Positions 6,925 to 14,057 of a stretch of 14,057 bases of DNA are shown piece after piece. The stretch comes from Halieaceae bacterium (lineage in GTDB: Bacteria; Pseudomonadota; Gammaproteobacteria; Pseudomonadales; Halieaceae): contig NZIH01000069.1 of assembly GCA_002691565.1 (NCBI GenBank), positions 31,744-45,800 of the forward strand, read 5' to 3'. Below the pieces are notes generated by a model. The model saw only the letters and a list, made by a program, of their open reading frames with translations, had not been told where the DNA came from and did not search any database. The number at the start of each line of letters is the position of its first letter. Position 1 is the first letter of the stretch. A program made the translations under genes and the position numbers.

Positions 6925-8027
6925 TGACATTTGATTTAGCCCCGGCAGCACGGGTTTATAAGGTCGGGGGCGCGGTCAGAGATACGTTATTGAACTACCC
7001 CCACAACGAGACCGATTGGGTAGTCGTCGGTGCCACACCAGAGGCGCTGACTAGTTCCGGATTTAAGCAAGTGGGCGCTGACTTCCCGGTTTTTCTGCAT
7101 CCGCAAACGGGCGAGGAATTTGCTCTGGCGCGAACCGAGCGGAAGTCAGGTCAGGGTTATCATGGCTTTACTGTTCATGCTGATCCATCGGTCACCTTAG
7201 AGGAAGATCTGCTTCGTCGCGATCTAACTATTAACGCCATGGCCTTCGATGAAAATGGCGACATCATCGATCCGTATGGCGGACAGCGCGACCTCGATGC
7301 AAAAGTCTTGCGACACGTTTCTGCTAATTTCTCAGAGGACCCGTTGAGGGTACTACGCACCTGTCGATTTGCTGCGCGATACAACCATCTTGGCTTCACG
7401 GTAGCGGAGGAAACAATCGGGCTTATGCGCGAGATTGTCTCGCGCGGTGAGTTATCAACGCTGGCACCAGATCGAGTATGGCGGGAGACGGAACGGGCAC
7501 TGTCTGAGACAACTCCGCGGATCTATTTTTCGCTCATACGATCTCTACGAGCGGATAGCCACATACTTCCATTCACTCTTTGCAATGAATCACTCAATGC
7601 ACTCGACTCAGTGGCAGAACGGTCCCCTCATAGTCTTCACCGCTGGGCTGGAATCGCAGCATCGGCGACCGCGGGCGAGCATGTGGCCAGTCCCTCGATC
7701 AATATCCCAAAGCGATTCGCTCACTTAAGTGAGCTCGTTCAGGCGTACCTCGGCAAGCCACCAACAAGCGCTGAAGATGCACTCGAGTTTCTCGAGTACT
7801 TTAATGCTTTTAGACAGGGTTCTCAGTTATCGGAGGGCTTGTTAGTGCTCGCTGCCATCGATGAATCTTTCAACAGCAGTGACGTGGCACGTATTGAGAA
7901 GGGATTTCGGTTAGCAGCAGGTATCAGCGGCAAGCAATTCGTCGATGAAGGGTTAGAGGGTCTCGATATAAAGACCGCAATTTCGCAAGAACGGATGCGG
8001 CAGCTAACAACGCTGTTTAATACCTAA
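6924..8027 (+). CDS. cca: CCA tRNA nucleotidyltransferase (no recognisable HD phosphohydrolase motif)
   Basis: Adds or repairs the 3'-terminal CCA of tRNAs without a template. I start it at the ATG overlapping the apaH stop as TGATG (367 residues); this puts the KVGGAVRD motif at 13-20, as in the family, whereas the frame upstream lies inside apaH. Class II signatures are clear: GGAVRD, the catalytic carboxylates as E29-T-D31 before [15 protein letters not shown] at 98-107, EDPLRVLR at 138-145 and a DRVW block at 183-186. Beyond about residue 190 the similarity fades: the region where E. coli Cca has its HD metal-binding pair reads RWAGIAAS (240-247), and no other HD signature is seen. With about 45 fewer residues than E. 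coli Cca (412), the phosphodiesterase/phosphatase activities are probably absent. The C-terminal [10 protein letters not shown] block is retained. The stop codon overlaps that of convergent folB. Confidence 0.9.
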   Translation: MTFDLAPAARVYKVGGAVRDTLLNYPHNETDWVVVGATPEALTSSGFKQVGADFPVFLHPQTGEEFALARTERKSGQGYHGFTVHADPSVTLEEDLLRRDLTINAMAFDENGDIIDPYGGQRDLDAKVLRHVSANFSEDPLRVLRTCRFAARYNHLGFTVAEETIGLMREIVSRGELSTLAPDRVWRETERALSETTPRIYFSLIRSLRADSHILPFTLCNESLNALDSVAERSPHSLHRWAGIAASATAGEHVASPSINIPKRFAHLSELVQAYLGKPPTSAEDALEFLEYFNAFRQGSQLSEGLLVLAAIDESFNSSDVARIEKGFRLAAGISGKQFVDEGLEGLDIKTAISQERMRQLTTLFNT

Positions 8028-8383
8028 TTGTCCCGCGTTAGGGTCAGTGACACCCCAACGCCCGAAGCAGCAGGTACAGCACCCGGCTTATCAATATGTA
8101 CCGTGACTTGACTCACGGGCCAACGCTCGAAAATCTGGTCGATAATCGCTTTGGACAACGCCTCGAGTAGCTCAAACTGCGATTCGGAAACAAATGACAT
8201 CACATGGTCTGATATCGCTGCGTAATCAAGCGCATGCGCAAGTTCGTCTGTATCGGACGCCAAACTAAAATCTGCGGTCAACTCTAAATCGATCTCCAGG
8301 CGCTGCTTTACAGTTCGCTCGTAGTCGTAACAGCCAATGACCGCTTCAGGCTGTAGCCCCCGAATTCTGACAACCCCGTTCAC
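8024..8383 (-). CDS. folB: Dihydroneopterin aldolase FolB
   Basis: A 119-residue protein matching the usual length of about 120. It converts 7,8-dihydroneopterin to 6-hydroxymethyl-dihydropterin plus glycolaldehyde in folate synthesis and works as a cytoplasmic octamer of the tunnelling fold. Conserved residues visible: IGCYDYER with Glu22, LDYAAI with Tyr54 and DKPGAV with catalytic Lys99. The start is a GTG that overlaps the tsaD stop as GTGA, so the two genes are very likely translationally coupled. Its TAG stop overlaps the TAA of the convergent cca gene in a CTAA tetranucleotide. In relatives plsY often lies between tsaD and folB; here nothing does. Confidence 0.93.
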   Translation of the reverse strand: MNGVVRIRGLQPEAVIGCYDYERTVKQRLEIDLELTADFSLASDTDELAHALDYAAISDHVMSFVSESQFELLEALSKAIIDQIFERWPVSQVTVHIDKPGAVPAASGVGVSLTLTRDN

Positions 8384-9423
8384 GCGGCTTCACCGTCGCC
8401 AGGTGGCGCCAGCTCGGTAATTGGCCAGCGTGCGCGAACCGATGGTAACTCAGAATCGCACTCACCTTGAGCAAGACGCAGGGCACCTGCATAGGCAATC
8501 ATGGCGCCATTATCGGTGCAAAGACTCGGCGCGGGATAAATCACCTGTACACCCTCTTTGCCCAGCACCTCGGCTAAACGCCTACGCAACCGTTGATTTG
8601 CACTTACGCCGCCCGCCATAACTAAGGTGGATACGTCCTCCTGTTTCAGCGCTCGTCTGCATTTGATCAGCAATGTGTCGACTACCGCTTCCTCAAAGCA
8701 GCGAGCAACGTCAGCTTTAGCTTGCTCATCAAGTGCACCGGTCTCCGCCAACTGTTTGATGCACGTACCAACGTGGGTTTTAAGGCCCGAGAAGCTAAAG
8801 TCCAGTCCTGGACGCTTCACCATAGGCCTCGGAAAGTCGAACCGGTCCGGATTACCCGTTTTCGCTAAGGCGGCCACATGCGGCCCCCCCGGATAAGGCA
8901 AATCGAGTAGTTTTGCTGTCTTGTCGAAGGCCTCCCCGGCTGCATCGTCAACCGACTCACCCAGAAGTCGATAATCGCCGAAGGCATTGGCTCGAATAAG
9001 CTGCGTATGTCCACCTGACACTAGCAACGCGACAAAGGGGTAATCCGGCGGCTCGTCCGATAAAAGTGGCGCCATGAGATGCCCTTCCATGTGGTGAACA
9101 CCCAACGAGGGAACACCCAGTCCCGTGGCAATGGATCGAGCGACGGTTGCACCGACAATGAGAGCGCCGAGCAATCCGGGGCCCGAGGTGTAAGCAACCG
9201 CATCGATGTCGGTTTTGTCCAGCGACGCATCTGACAGCACACGGTCAATAAGCGGCAACGTTTTACGAATATGGTCGCGGGACGCCAACTCCGGGACCAC
9301 GCCACCGTATTCAGCGTGAACTGCCACCTGAGAGTAAAGCGCCTCAGCTAACAAACCGCGCCGTGTGTCATACAATGCAACACCGGTCTCGTCACAACTG
9401 GTTTCCAAGCCCAAAACAACCAA
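8380..9423 (-). CDS. tsaD: tRNA N6-threonylcarbamoyladenosine transferase subunit TsaD
   Basis: A 347-residue protein of the Kae1/TsaD family. With TsaB and TsaE it transfers the threonylcarbamoyl group to A37 of ANN-decoding tRNAs. Motifs: [10 protein letters not shown] at 4-13, [16 protein letters not shown] at 36-51, the metal-binding HMEGH at 111-115, LVSGGHTQL at 134-142, [28 protein letters not shown] and the metal-binding Asp in [12 protein letters not shown]. The start must be the TTG at 9423: the frame is closed three codons upstream and this position aligns with the E. coli initiator (MRVLGIETSCDE). An out-of-frame ATG at 9430 opens a 12-residue reading frame over this weak start. 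Divergent from rpsU and coupled to folB downstream. Confidence 0.95.
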   Translation of the reverse strand: MVVLGLETSCDETGVALYDTRRGLLAEALYSQVAVHAEYGGVVPELASRDHIRKTLPLIDRVLSDASLDKTDIDAVAYTSGPGLLGALIVGATVARSIATGLGVPSLGVHHMEGHLMAPLLSDEPPDYPFVALLVSGGHTQLIRANAFGDYRLLGESVDDAAGEAFDKTAKLLDLPYPGGPHVAALAKTGNPDRFDFPRPMVKRPGLDFSFSGLKTHVGTCIKQLAETGALDEQAKADVARCFEEAVVDTLLIKCRRALKQEDVSTLVMAGGVSANQRLRRRLAEVLGKEGVQVIYPAPSLCTDNGAMIAYAGALRLAQGECDSELPSVRARWPITELAPPGDGEAA

Positions 9424-9470
9424 AATTCATCGTCTCTCAAAAAATGCGGACGTTAGCACGATGTTAGGCT

Positions 9471-9507
9471 TTGCAAAACGCCGCTGGCCTACCTATACTG
9501 CGCGCCC
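9471..9507 (+). promoter_or_regulatory. Predicted sigma-70 promoter of the rpsU-yqeY-dnaG-rpoD operon
   Basis: TTGCAA (9471-9476) and TATACT (9494-9499) are separated by 17 bp. The -10 box is followed by the GC-rich discriminator GCGCGCCC (9500-9507). Discriminators of this type are typical of ribosomal promoters repressed by ppGpp/DksA, so growth-rate control is likely. The start would be near 9506, giving a leader of about 55 nt before rpsU. Confidence 0.65.
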
Positions 9508-9560
9508 CTAAATTTGATGCAGCGACTACCCGCTGATCAGGAAACGACAGGATTAGTTTA

Positions 9561-9776
9561 ATGCCTTCAGTAAAGGTAAAAGAAAACGAGCCCTTTGACG
9601 TTGCTTTGCGCCGATTTAAGCGTTCGTGCGAGAAAGCGGGTCTATTGGCTGAGGTTCGCAAGCGCGAGCACTACGAAAAGCCAACCACGGTTCGAAAGCG
9701 CGCTGCAGCCGCGGCCGTCAAGCGTCACCTCAAGAAAATGTCCCGGGAAAACCGCAAGCGTCAGCGTTTGTACTAA
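9561..9776 (+). CDS. rpsU: Small ribosomal subunit protein bS21
   Basis: A 71-residue basic protein, the same length as E. coli S21. The sequence starts [20 protein letters not shown] and ends in the Arg/Lys-rich [10 protein letters not shown] tail. S21 binds near the anti-Shine-Dalgarno end of 16S rRNA and helps mRNA initiation. AGGA at 9549-9552 lies eight bases before the ATG. It is the first gene of the macromolecular-synthesis operon; yqeY begins 19 bases after its stop, and I see no terminator hairpin in that gap. Confidence 0.97.
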   Translation: MPSVKVKENEPFDVALRRFKRSCEKAGLLAEVRKREHYEKPTTVRKRAAAAAVKRHLKKMSRENRKRQRLY

Positions 9777-9795
9777 GCTTTCACTGACCCGCGAG

Positions 9796-10254
9796 ATGAC
9801 TGACACTGAAAATTTAGTCGCCCGAATCAAGGCCTCAATGAAAAAGGCCATGAAGGCGCGTGAAAAAGAGCGTCTCGCCACCATCCGGCTGATTCAAGCC
9901 GAATTCAAGCGCGTCGAAGTTGACGAGCGCATCGAGATCGATGACGCGAGAGCGCTTGTGATCATGGACAAAATGGTCAAACAACGCCGTGACTCCATCA
10001 GCCAGTTCGAGGCAGCTGGCCGCGACGAGCTGGCTGCCATTGAGCGAGCCGAAATTACCGTCATTCAGGAATTCCTCCCCCAGCAGCTCAGCGAAGACGA
10101 GATCGTGGCCATTATTGACGAGGCCCTCAGTGGCATTGACGCGACGGGCATGTCCGCCATGGGCCCGCTGATGGGTGTCATCAAGCCCAAATTGCAAGGT
10201 CGCGCTGATATGGGTGCCGTATCCAAGCTAGTTAAGGCTAAACTGACAGCCTAA
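9796..10254 (+). CDS. yqeY: GatB/YqeY domain protein
   Basis: A 152-residue, mostly helical, charged protein of the YqeY family, which resembles the tail domain of the amidotransferase subunit GatB and is thought to bind tRNA; its exact function is not settled. Recognisable blocks are MKKAMKAREKERLATIRLI near the N-terminus, KMVKQRRDSISQFEAAGR in the middle, EFLPQQLSEDEI and a Gly/Met-rich GMSAMGPLMGVIKPKLQGRADM near the end. I chose the ATG at 9796: the longer frame to 9595 runs through rpsU in another frame and is not plausible. It sits between rpsU and dnaG, an order I recall from Pseudomonas and relatives but not from E. coli. dnaG follows after 22 bases. Confidence 0.92.
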   Translation: MTDTENLVARIKASMKKAMKAREKERLATIRLIQAEFKRVEVDERIEIDDARALVIMDKMVKQRRDSISQFEAAGRDELAAIERAEITVIQEFLPQQLSEDEIVAIIDEALSGIDATGMSAMGPLMGVIKPKLQGRADMGAVSKLVKAKLTA

Positions 10255-10276
10255 TTACCGGCTTAGGTCATCTAAC

Positions 10277-12142
10277 ATGGCCCGACTTCCACAGGCATTT
10301 ATCGACCAAGTCCTTGACCGGACTGACATCGTTGATGTTGTTGATCGCCGCGTAAAACTCAAGAAAGCGGGTAAGAACTACTCAGCCTGCTGCCCCTTCC
10401 ATCAGGAGAAAACGCCGTCTTTCTCAGTCAATCCGGAGAAGCAGTTCTATTACTGCTTTGGTTGCGGTGCTGGTGGCAATGCCCTCGGTTTCATCATGGA
10501 TTACGAGCGCATGGAGTTTCGCGAGGCGATTGAGTCCCTGGCGCAAGCCGCGGGAATAGAGCTGCCGCCAGAGGAGGCGGATGCCGCTCCTCAAGTAGAT
10601 CACCAGAAACCGCTGTATGAGGCGATGGAAAAAGCCACGCGAGTGTATGAGTCGCAGCTTCGCAAACATCCAAGTAGAGGGCGCGTTGTGGACTACCTCA
10701 AGCAGCGTGGTTTGTCGGGAGAAATTGCACGAGATTTTCGACTCGGGTTTGCGCCCGAAGGTTGGGATAACCTCATGACCACATTGTCTTCGGAAGAAGA
10801 AATTGGGCAGGCACTCACGGCGGGGTTGTTGATACAAAATGATTCAGGCCGAAAATACGATCGATTCAGAGATCGCGTCATTTTCCCTATCGTGAATCAA
10901 CGGGGCAAAGTCATTGCCATGGGTGGCCGGGTGCTGGGCGATGGAAAACCCAAGTACCTCAATTCGCCCGAGACGCCGTTATTTTCCAAGTCACATGAGC
11001 TGTACGGGCTGCATCACATCCGTAAATTTGCGAAGAACCTGTCACGAATTGTTGTCGTCGAAGGCTATATGGACGTGATTGCCTTAGCGCAATTTGGCAT
11101 TCACTACGCTGTGGCCACGCTGGGAACGTCAGTTGGCAAACCCCATTTGGAGATGCTTTTCCGACGTGTAGACCACGTCGTCTTCTGCTTTGACGGTGAC
11201 GAAGCGGGCCGCAAAGCCGCCTTTAGAGGCATGGAAGCCGCGTTGCCCATGATGGAAGACGGACGCCAAGTAAAGTTCCTGTTCCTTCCGGAGGGAGAGG
11301 ACCCAGACAGTGTTGTAAGGAACAAGGGTTCCCAGCATCTCGAACATCTATTTGACAATGCTGACCCCCTCGAGACTTTCCTTTTTGATCAAATGGCGCA
11401 AGGCATTGATCTCAATACGATGGATGGCAAAGCGCGACTTTCAAAGTTGGTGGCACCTTACATCAACCTCATTCCTGACGGCGTATTCAAAACACTCTTG
11501 TTCAAAGCGCTTGCCGATCGCACAGATATGGACGTCGACAGCTTGAGACGCTTAAGAGAAATAGAAAAATCGGTATCTGCGGAATACGAGTCAACACCAG
11601 CTGCAGATCCCAGCGAGGGGCTGAGCGAATCTGATGCACCGTTTGACTATCCTGATGGATACGAAGCGATGGGAGGAAACGCACATCTGCAGGGTACACC
11701 CCTGCAGATTGAGCCTAACCGCTCCGCCTTATCGAGAGCGCTCGGTTTAATCGTCCTTAAGCCATCGGCTGCGAGCGCGATAACAGATGATCTACTCCCG
11801 GATCAGGGTGGAACTTTGATCAATCTACTCCACGAGGTGGTTCGACAGGTGCGCGAGACACCGGAATTGAGTACCGCCGCCCTGCTCGGATACTGGATGG
11901 GTACGGATGAGGGCGAACTGCTTAGTGAGGCGGCTGCAAAAGAAGTCATCGATGACGAGCAGCACATCAGTGAGCACTTAATGGCTATCCTAAATAAGCT
12001 CTCGAGAGATCGACATATCACTCTTTTGCGTAAACGGGCTGAAACATTGAAATCTGTGGCCTACACTGATCTGAGTAACGAGCAAAAGCGCGAGCTCGTA
12101 TCGCTTACGACTGAGATAAGAAAATTCTCTGGACGAAATTAA
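10277..12142 (+). CDS. dnaG: DNA primase DnaG
   Basis: A 621-residue primase that makes RNA primers at the replication fork and docks on DnaB. Domains in order: the CHC2 zinc finger (Cys39, His42, Cys60, Cys63, within CCPFH and YCFGCG); the RNA-polymerase domain with GFAPEGWDN, YDRFRDRVIFPI and GGRVLG; the TOPRIM core with EGYMD (Glu262) and DGDEAGR (Asp306, Asp308); and a C-terminal helicase-binding region (about 485-621). It is about 40 residues longer than E. coli DnaG. The extra length lies mainly in an acidic, Ser/Pro-rich linker at about 434-482, between the catalytic core and the DnaB-binding domain. TAGGT about eight bases before the ATG serves as ribosome-binding site. It lies between yqeY and rpoD. 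Confidence 0.97.
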   Translation: MARLPQAFIDQVLDRTDIVDVVDRRVKLKKAGKNYSACCPFHQEKTPSFSVNPEKQFYYCFGCGAGGNALGFIMDYERMEFREAIESLAQAAGIELPPEEADAAPQVDHQKPLYEAMEKATRVYESQLRKHPSRGRVVDYLKQRGLSGEIARDFRLGFAPEGWDNLMTTLSSEEEIGQALTAGLLIQNDSGRKYDRFRDRVIFPIVNQRGKVIAMGGRVLGDGKPKYLNSPETPLFSKSHELYGLHHIRKFAKNLSRIVVVEGYMDVIALAQFGIHYAVATLGTSVGKPHLEMLFRRVDHVVFCFDGDEAGRKAAFRGMEAALPMMEDGRQVKFLFLPEGEDPDSVVRNKGSQHLEHLFDNADPLETFLFDQMAQGIDLNTMDGKARLSKLVAPYINLIPDGVFKTLLFKALADRTDMDVDSLRRLREIEKSVSAEYESTPAADPSEGLSESDAPFDYPDGYEAMGGNAHLQGTPLQIEPNRSALSRALGLIVLKPSAASAITDDLLPDQGGTLINLLHEVVRQVRETPELSTAALLGYWMGTDEGELLSEAAAKEVIDDEQHISEHLMAILNKLSRDRHITLLRKRAETLKSVAYTDLSNEQKRELVSLTTEIRKFSGRN

Positions 12143-12207
12143 CGCGCTGATCGTTCAGGGCGCCGAAATACTGATAAAAATTGAATAAAACGCTCAAAGT
12201 CCAAGTT

Positions 12208-12254
12208 TTGACATGGCTTATTGCACGTGCGACGGCTATTATTGCGGGCTTATT
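12208..12254 (+). promoter_or_regulatory. Possible rpoD-proximal control region (promoter element and direct repeats)
   Basis: The 144-bp gap between dnaG and rpoD holds a perfect TTGACA (12208-12213). The best downstream -10 candidate, TATTAT (12237-12242), is 23 bp away, too far for a standard promoter. The same stretch has GGCTTATTGC at 12215, GGCTATTATTGC at 12234 and GGCTTATT at 12247, and the perfect palindrome GCACGTGC at 12223-12230. T-rich runs follow (12253-12260 and 12267-12272). I see no GC-rich hairpin directly before the T-runs, so I do not call a terminator. An internal promoter for rpoD would be in keeping with E. coli, but it is not established here. Confidence 0.25.
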
Positions 12255-12286
12255 TTTTTTCGACCCTTTTTTCTCCGGACCGATTC

Positions 12287-14057
12287 ATGTCTGATTCGCT
12301 ACAACAACAATCGCGCCTTAAGCAACTGATTGCAAAAGGCAAAGAACAAGGCTACCTGACGTACGCCGAGGTGAACGATCACCTTCCACAGGATATTTCG
12401 GAGCCGGATCAGGTCGAAGACATCATTCAGATGATCAACGACATGGGTATTCAGGTCTTTGAACAAGCACCTGACGCCGACGAACTACTGTTAACTGAGG
12501 GCGATCGCTCCGCAGATGAAATTGCGGCCGCCGAAGCGGCCGCCGCGCTTGCTGCTGTTGAGAACGAAGCCGGAAGAACAACTGATCCAGTCCGCATGTA
12601 CATGCGCGAAATGGGAACCGTTGAACTTCTGACCCGTGAAGGCGAAATCGTAATTGCTAAGCGTATTGAGGAAGGCATTCGTGAGCTGATGGCGGCCCTT
12701 GCCTTCTATCCGGACATTGCCCGCAAGCTATGCAATGAATACGACCTCGTCGCCAAAGAAGGGCGCAAACTCTCAGATATCCTCGTCGGCTACCTGGATC
12801 CAGCAGATCATGTGCCCTCGGCTCAGGAAATTGCAGAGCAGAACGCAAACAACAACAGCGACGACTCCGAAGAGACAGACACTGGACCTGACCCTGTTGA
12901 AGCGAAAAAGCGTTTCACTGCGTTGAAGCGCCAGTGCACAAAAACAGAAAAGATCCTGGAAGAGAAAGGCTACGAGAGCAAAGAAGCTCAGAAAGAGATG
13001 GCCAAGCTGGGTGAGCTCTTTAAGTTCTTCAAACTTACTCCACGTGTGTTTGATCCACTGGTGGAGACTCCGCGAGCCGTACTCGCTGTCGTTCGAGAAT
13101 CAGAGCGCGAGCTGATGCGCATCGTGGTCCGCGAGTGCCGCATGGATCGGAAAGATTTCATCAAGAGCTTTCAAGGCTCTGAAAGTAAACTTGATTGGAT
13201 AGACGGTGCGACCAAAAAGGCAGACGTTGCCGAGCGCTTAGCAAATTATCGAGAAGACATTGTCCGACTGCAGAAACGCATTGCCATCATTGAGGACGAA
13301 GTAGGCCTATCCACGCCCGAGATCAAAGAGATTAACCGTCGCATGAGCATGGGCGAAGCGCGTGCGCGGCGGGCGAAGAAGGAGATGGTAGAAGCAAACC
13401 TTCGACTGGTTATCTCTATTGCAAAGAAATACACCAACCGCGGACTCCAGTTCTTGGATCTTATCCAGGAAGGCAACATTGGCCTGATGAAGGCGGTTGA
13501 TAAGTTTGAATATCGACGCGGCTACAAGTTCTCTACTTACGCTACTTGGTGGATTCGCCAGGCGATCACCCGGTCGATTGCGGATCAAGCGCGCACGATT
13601 CGAATTCCAGTGCACATGATCGAAACGATCAATAAACTCAATCGAATCTCTCGTCAGATGTTGCAAGAGATGGGTCGTGAGCCTACGCCTGAAGAGCTAG
13701 GTGAGCGCATGGACATGCCGGAAGACAAAGTACGTAAGGTCCTGAAAATCGCTAAAGAGCCCATCTCGATGGAGACGCCCATTGGCGATGATGAAGATTC
13801 GCATCTTGGCGATTTCATTGAGGACGTCACGATCGCAAGTCCCGTTGATGCAGCCACCGACGAAGGCTTGACCGAAGCGACTCGTGAAGTCCTAGGCGGT
13901 CTGACTGCCCGTGAGGCCAAGGTGCTCCGTATGCGGTTCGGCATTGATATGAATACGGATCACACGCTTGAGGAAGTCGGTAAGCAGTTTGACGTGACTC
14001 GTGAGCGTATTCGTCAGATTGAAGCCAAGGCGCTGCGAAAACTTCGCCACCCGACTC
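12287..14057 (+). CDS. rpoD: RNA polymerase primary sigma factor RpoD (3' end outside window)
   Basis: An open frame of 590 codons reaches the window edge without a stop. Region 1.1 starts at residue 1 ([30 protein letters not shown]), region 1.2 at about 100 ([20 protein letters not shown]) and a non-conserved acidic segment covers about 165-210. Region 2 begins at about 363 and contains the -10-recognising [18 protein letters not shown] helices; region 3 has [14 protein letters not shown]; region 4 has the helix-turn-helix [21 protein letters not shown] followed by [10 protein letters not shown]. coli RpoD continues about 17 residues past the equivalent point, so only the extreme C-terminus is missing. 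The protein is close to the E. coli factor through regions 2-4, so sigma-70 promoter rules should apply to this genome. The Shine-Dalgarno is weak; the start is set by alignment of region 1.1. Confidence 0.97.
   Translation, partial: MSDSLQQQSRLKQLIAKGKEQGYLTYAEVNDHLPQDISEPDQVEDIIQMINDMGIQVFEQAPDADELLLTEGDRSADEIAAAEAAAALAAVENEAGRTTDPVRMYMREMGTVELLTREGEIVIAKRIEEGIRELMAALAFYPDIARKLCNEYDLVAKEGRKLSDILVGYLDPADHVPSAQEIAEQNANNNSDDSEETDTGPDPVEAKKRFTALKRQCTKTEKILEEKGYESKEAQKEMAKLGELFKFFKLTPRVFDPLVETPRAVLAVVRESERELMRIVVRECRMDRKDFIKSFQGSESKLDWIDGATKKADVAERLANYREDIVRLQKRIAIIEDEVGLSTPEIKEINRRMSMGEARARRAKKEMVEANLRLVISIAKKYTNRGLQFLDLIQEGNIGLMKAVDKFEYRRGYKFSTYATWWIRQAITRSIADQARTIRIPVHMIETINKLNRISRQMLQEMGREPTPEELGERMDMPEDKVRKVLKIAKEPISMETPIGDDEDSHLGDFIEDVTIASPVDAATDEGLTEATREVLGGLTAREAKVLRMRFGIDMNTDHTLEEVGKQFDVTRERIRQIEAKALRKLRHPT

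Noticed and set aside
9595..9795. yqeY starting at 9595
   Set aside because: That frame runs through rpsU out of phase. The YqeY homology begins at the ATG at 9796.
9835..10197. A 120-residue minus-strand reading frame opposite yqeY
   Set aside because: It is a mirror of a well-supported gene's codon bias, with no recognisable motif or ribosome-binding site. The minus-strand frames at 10424-10837, 4877-5212 and 13307-13666 were dismissed for the same reason.
12150..12175. A terminator hairpin after dnaG (GCGCTGA...TCAGGGCGC)
   Set aside because: The stem needs a two-base bulge and is not followed by a run of T; the T-rich runs near 12253 have no GC-rich stem directly before them.

Overview
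The window looks like a chromosomal core-gene region of a gammaproteobacterium, most likely a free-living, possibly marine, lineage. The evidence is the pairing of an lptD-surA-pdxA-rsmA-apaH block with a cca/folB/tsaD/rpsU/yqeY/dnaG/rpoD block. From memory, the same neighbourhood exists in Pseudomonas in a longer form, and E. coli has the two blocks apart. The lineage is inferred from protein similarity recalled by eye; no search was run.

Layout. 1-3768 (+): the 3' two thirds of lptD (outer-membrane LPS translocon), surA (periplasmic chaperone for outer-membrane proteins) and pdxA (vitamin B6 synthesis), tightly packed with a 14-bp lptD/surA overlap. 3751-5216: an accessory pair absent from the usual operon. 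A cytoplasmic patatin-like phospholipase on the minus strand runs tail-to-tail into pdxA with an 18-bp overlap. Divergent to it is an H-NS-family nucleoid protein, separated by a very AT-rich control region (25 G/C in 120 bases). 5230-8027 (+): rsmA (16S rRNA dimethylation), apaH (Ap4A hydrolase) and cca (tRNA CCA addition, with no recognisable HD motif). apaH and cca overlap as TGATG, and apaG is absent between rsmA and apaH. 8024-9423 (-): tsaD then folB, coupled by a GTGA overlap; folB ends convergently inside the cca stop codon. 9561-14057 (+): the macromolecular-synthesis operon rpsU-yqeY-dnaG-rpoD (S21, YqeY, primase, sigma-70), with rpoD running off the right edge roughly 15-20 residues before its expected end.

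How the genes work together. Nearly everything is housekeeping: envelope assembly, cofactor synthesis, rRNA/tRNA maturation and modification, and replication/transcription initiation. The accessory part is the patatin/H-NS pair. It separates pdxA from rsmA, and the H-NS gene, with its own good sigma-70 promoter and a possible H-NS nucleation site, lies only 13 bp upstream of rsmA. The downstream block rsmA-apaH-cca has therefore probably come under the H-NS promoter. I see no tRNA, rRNA, CRISPR array, insertion sequence or prophage gene, and no stretch over 300 bases without a gene.
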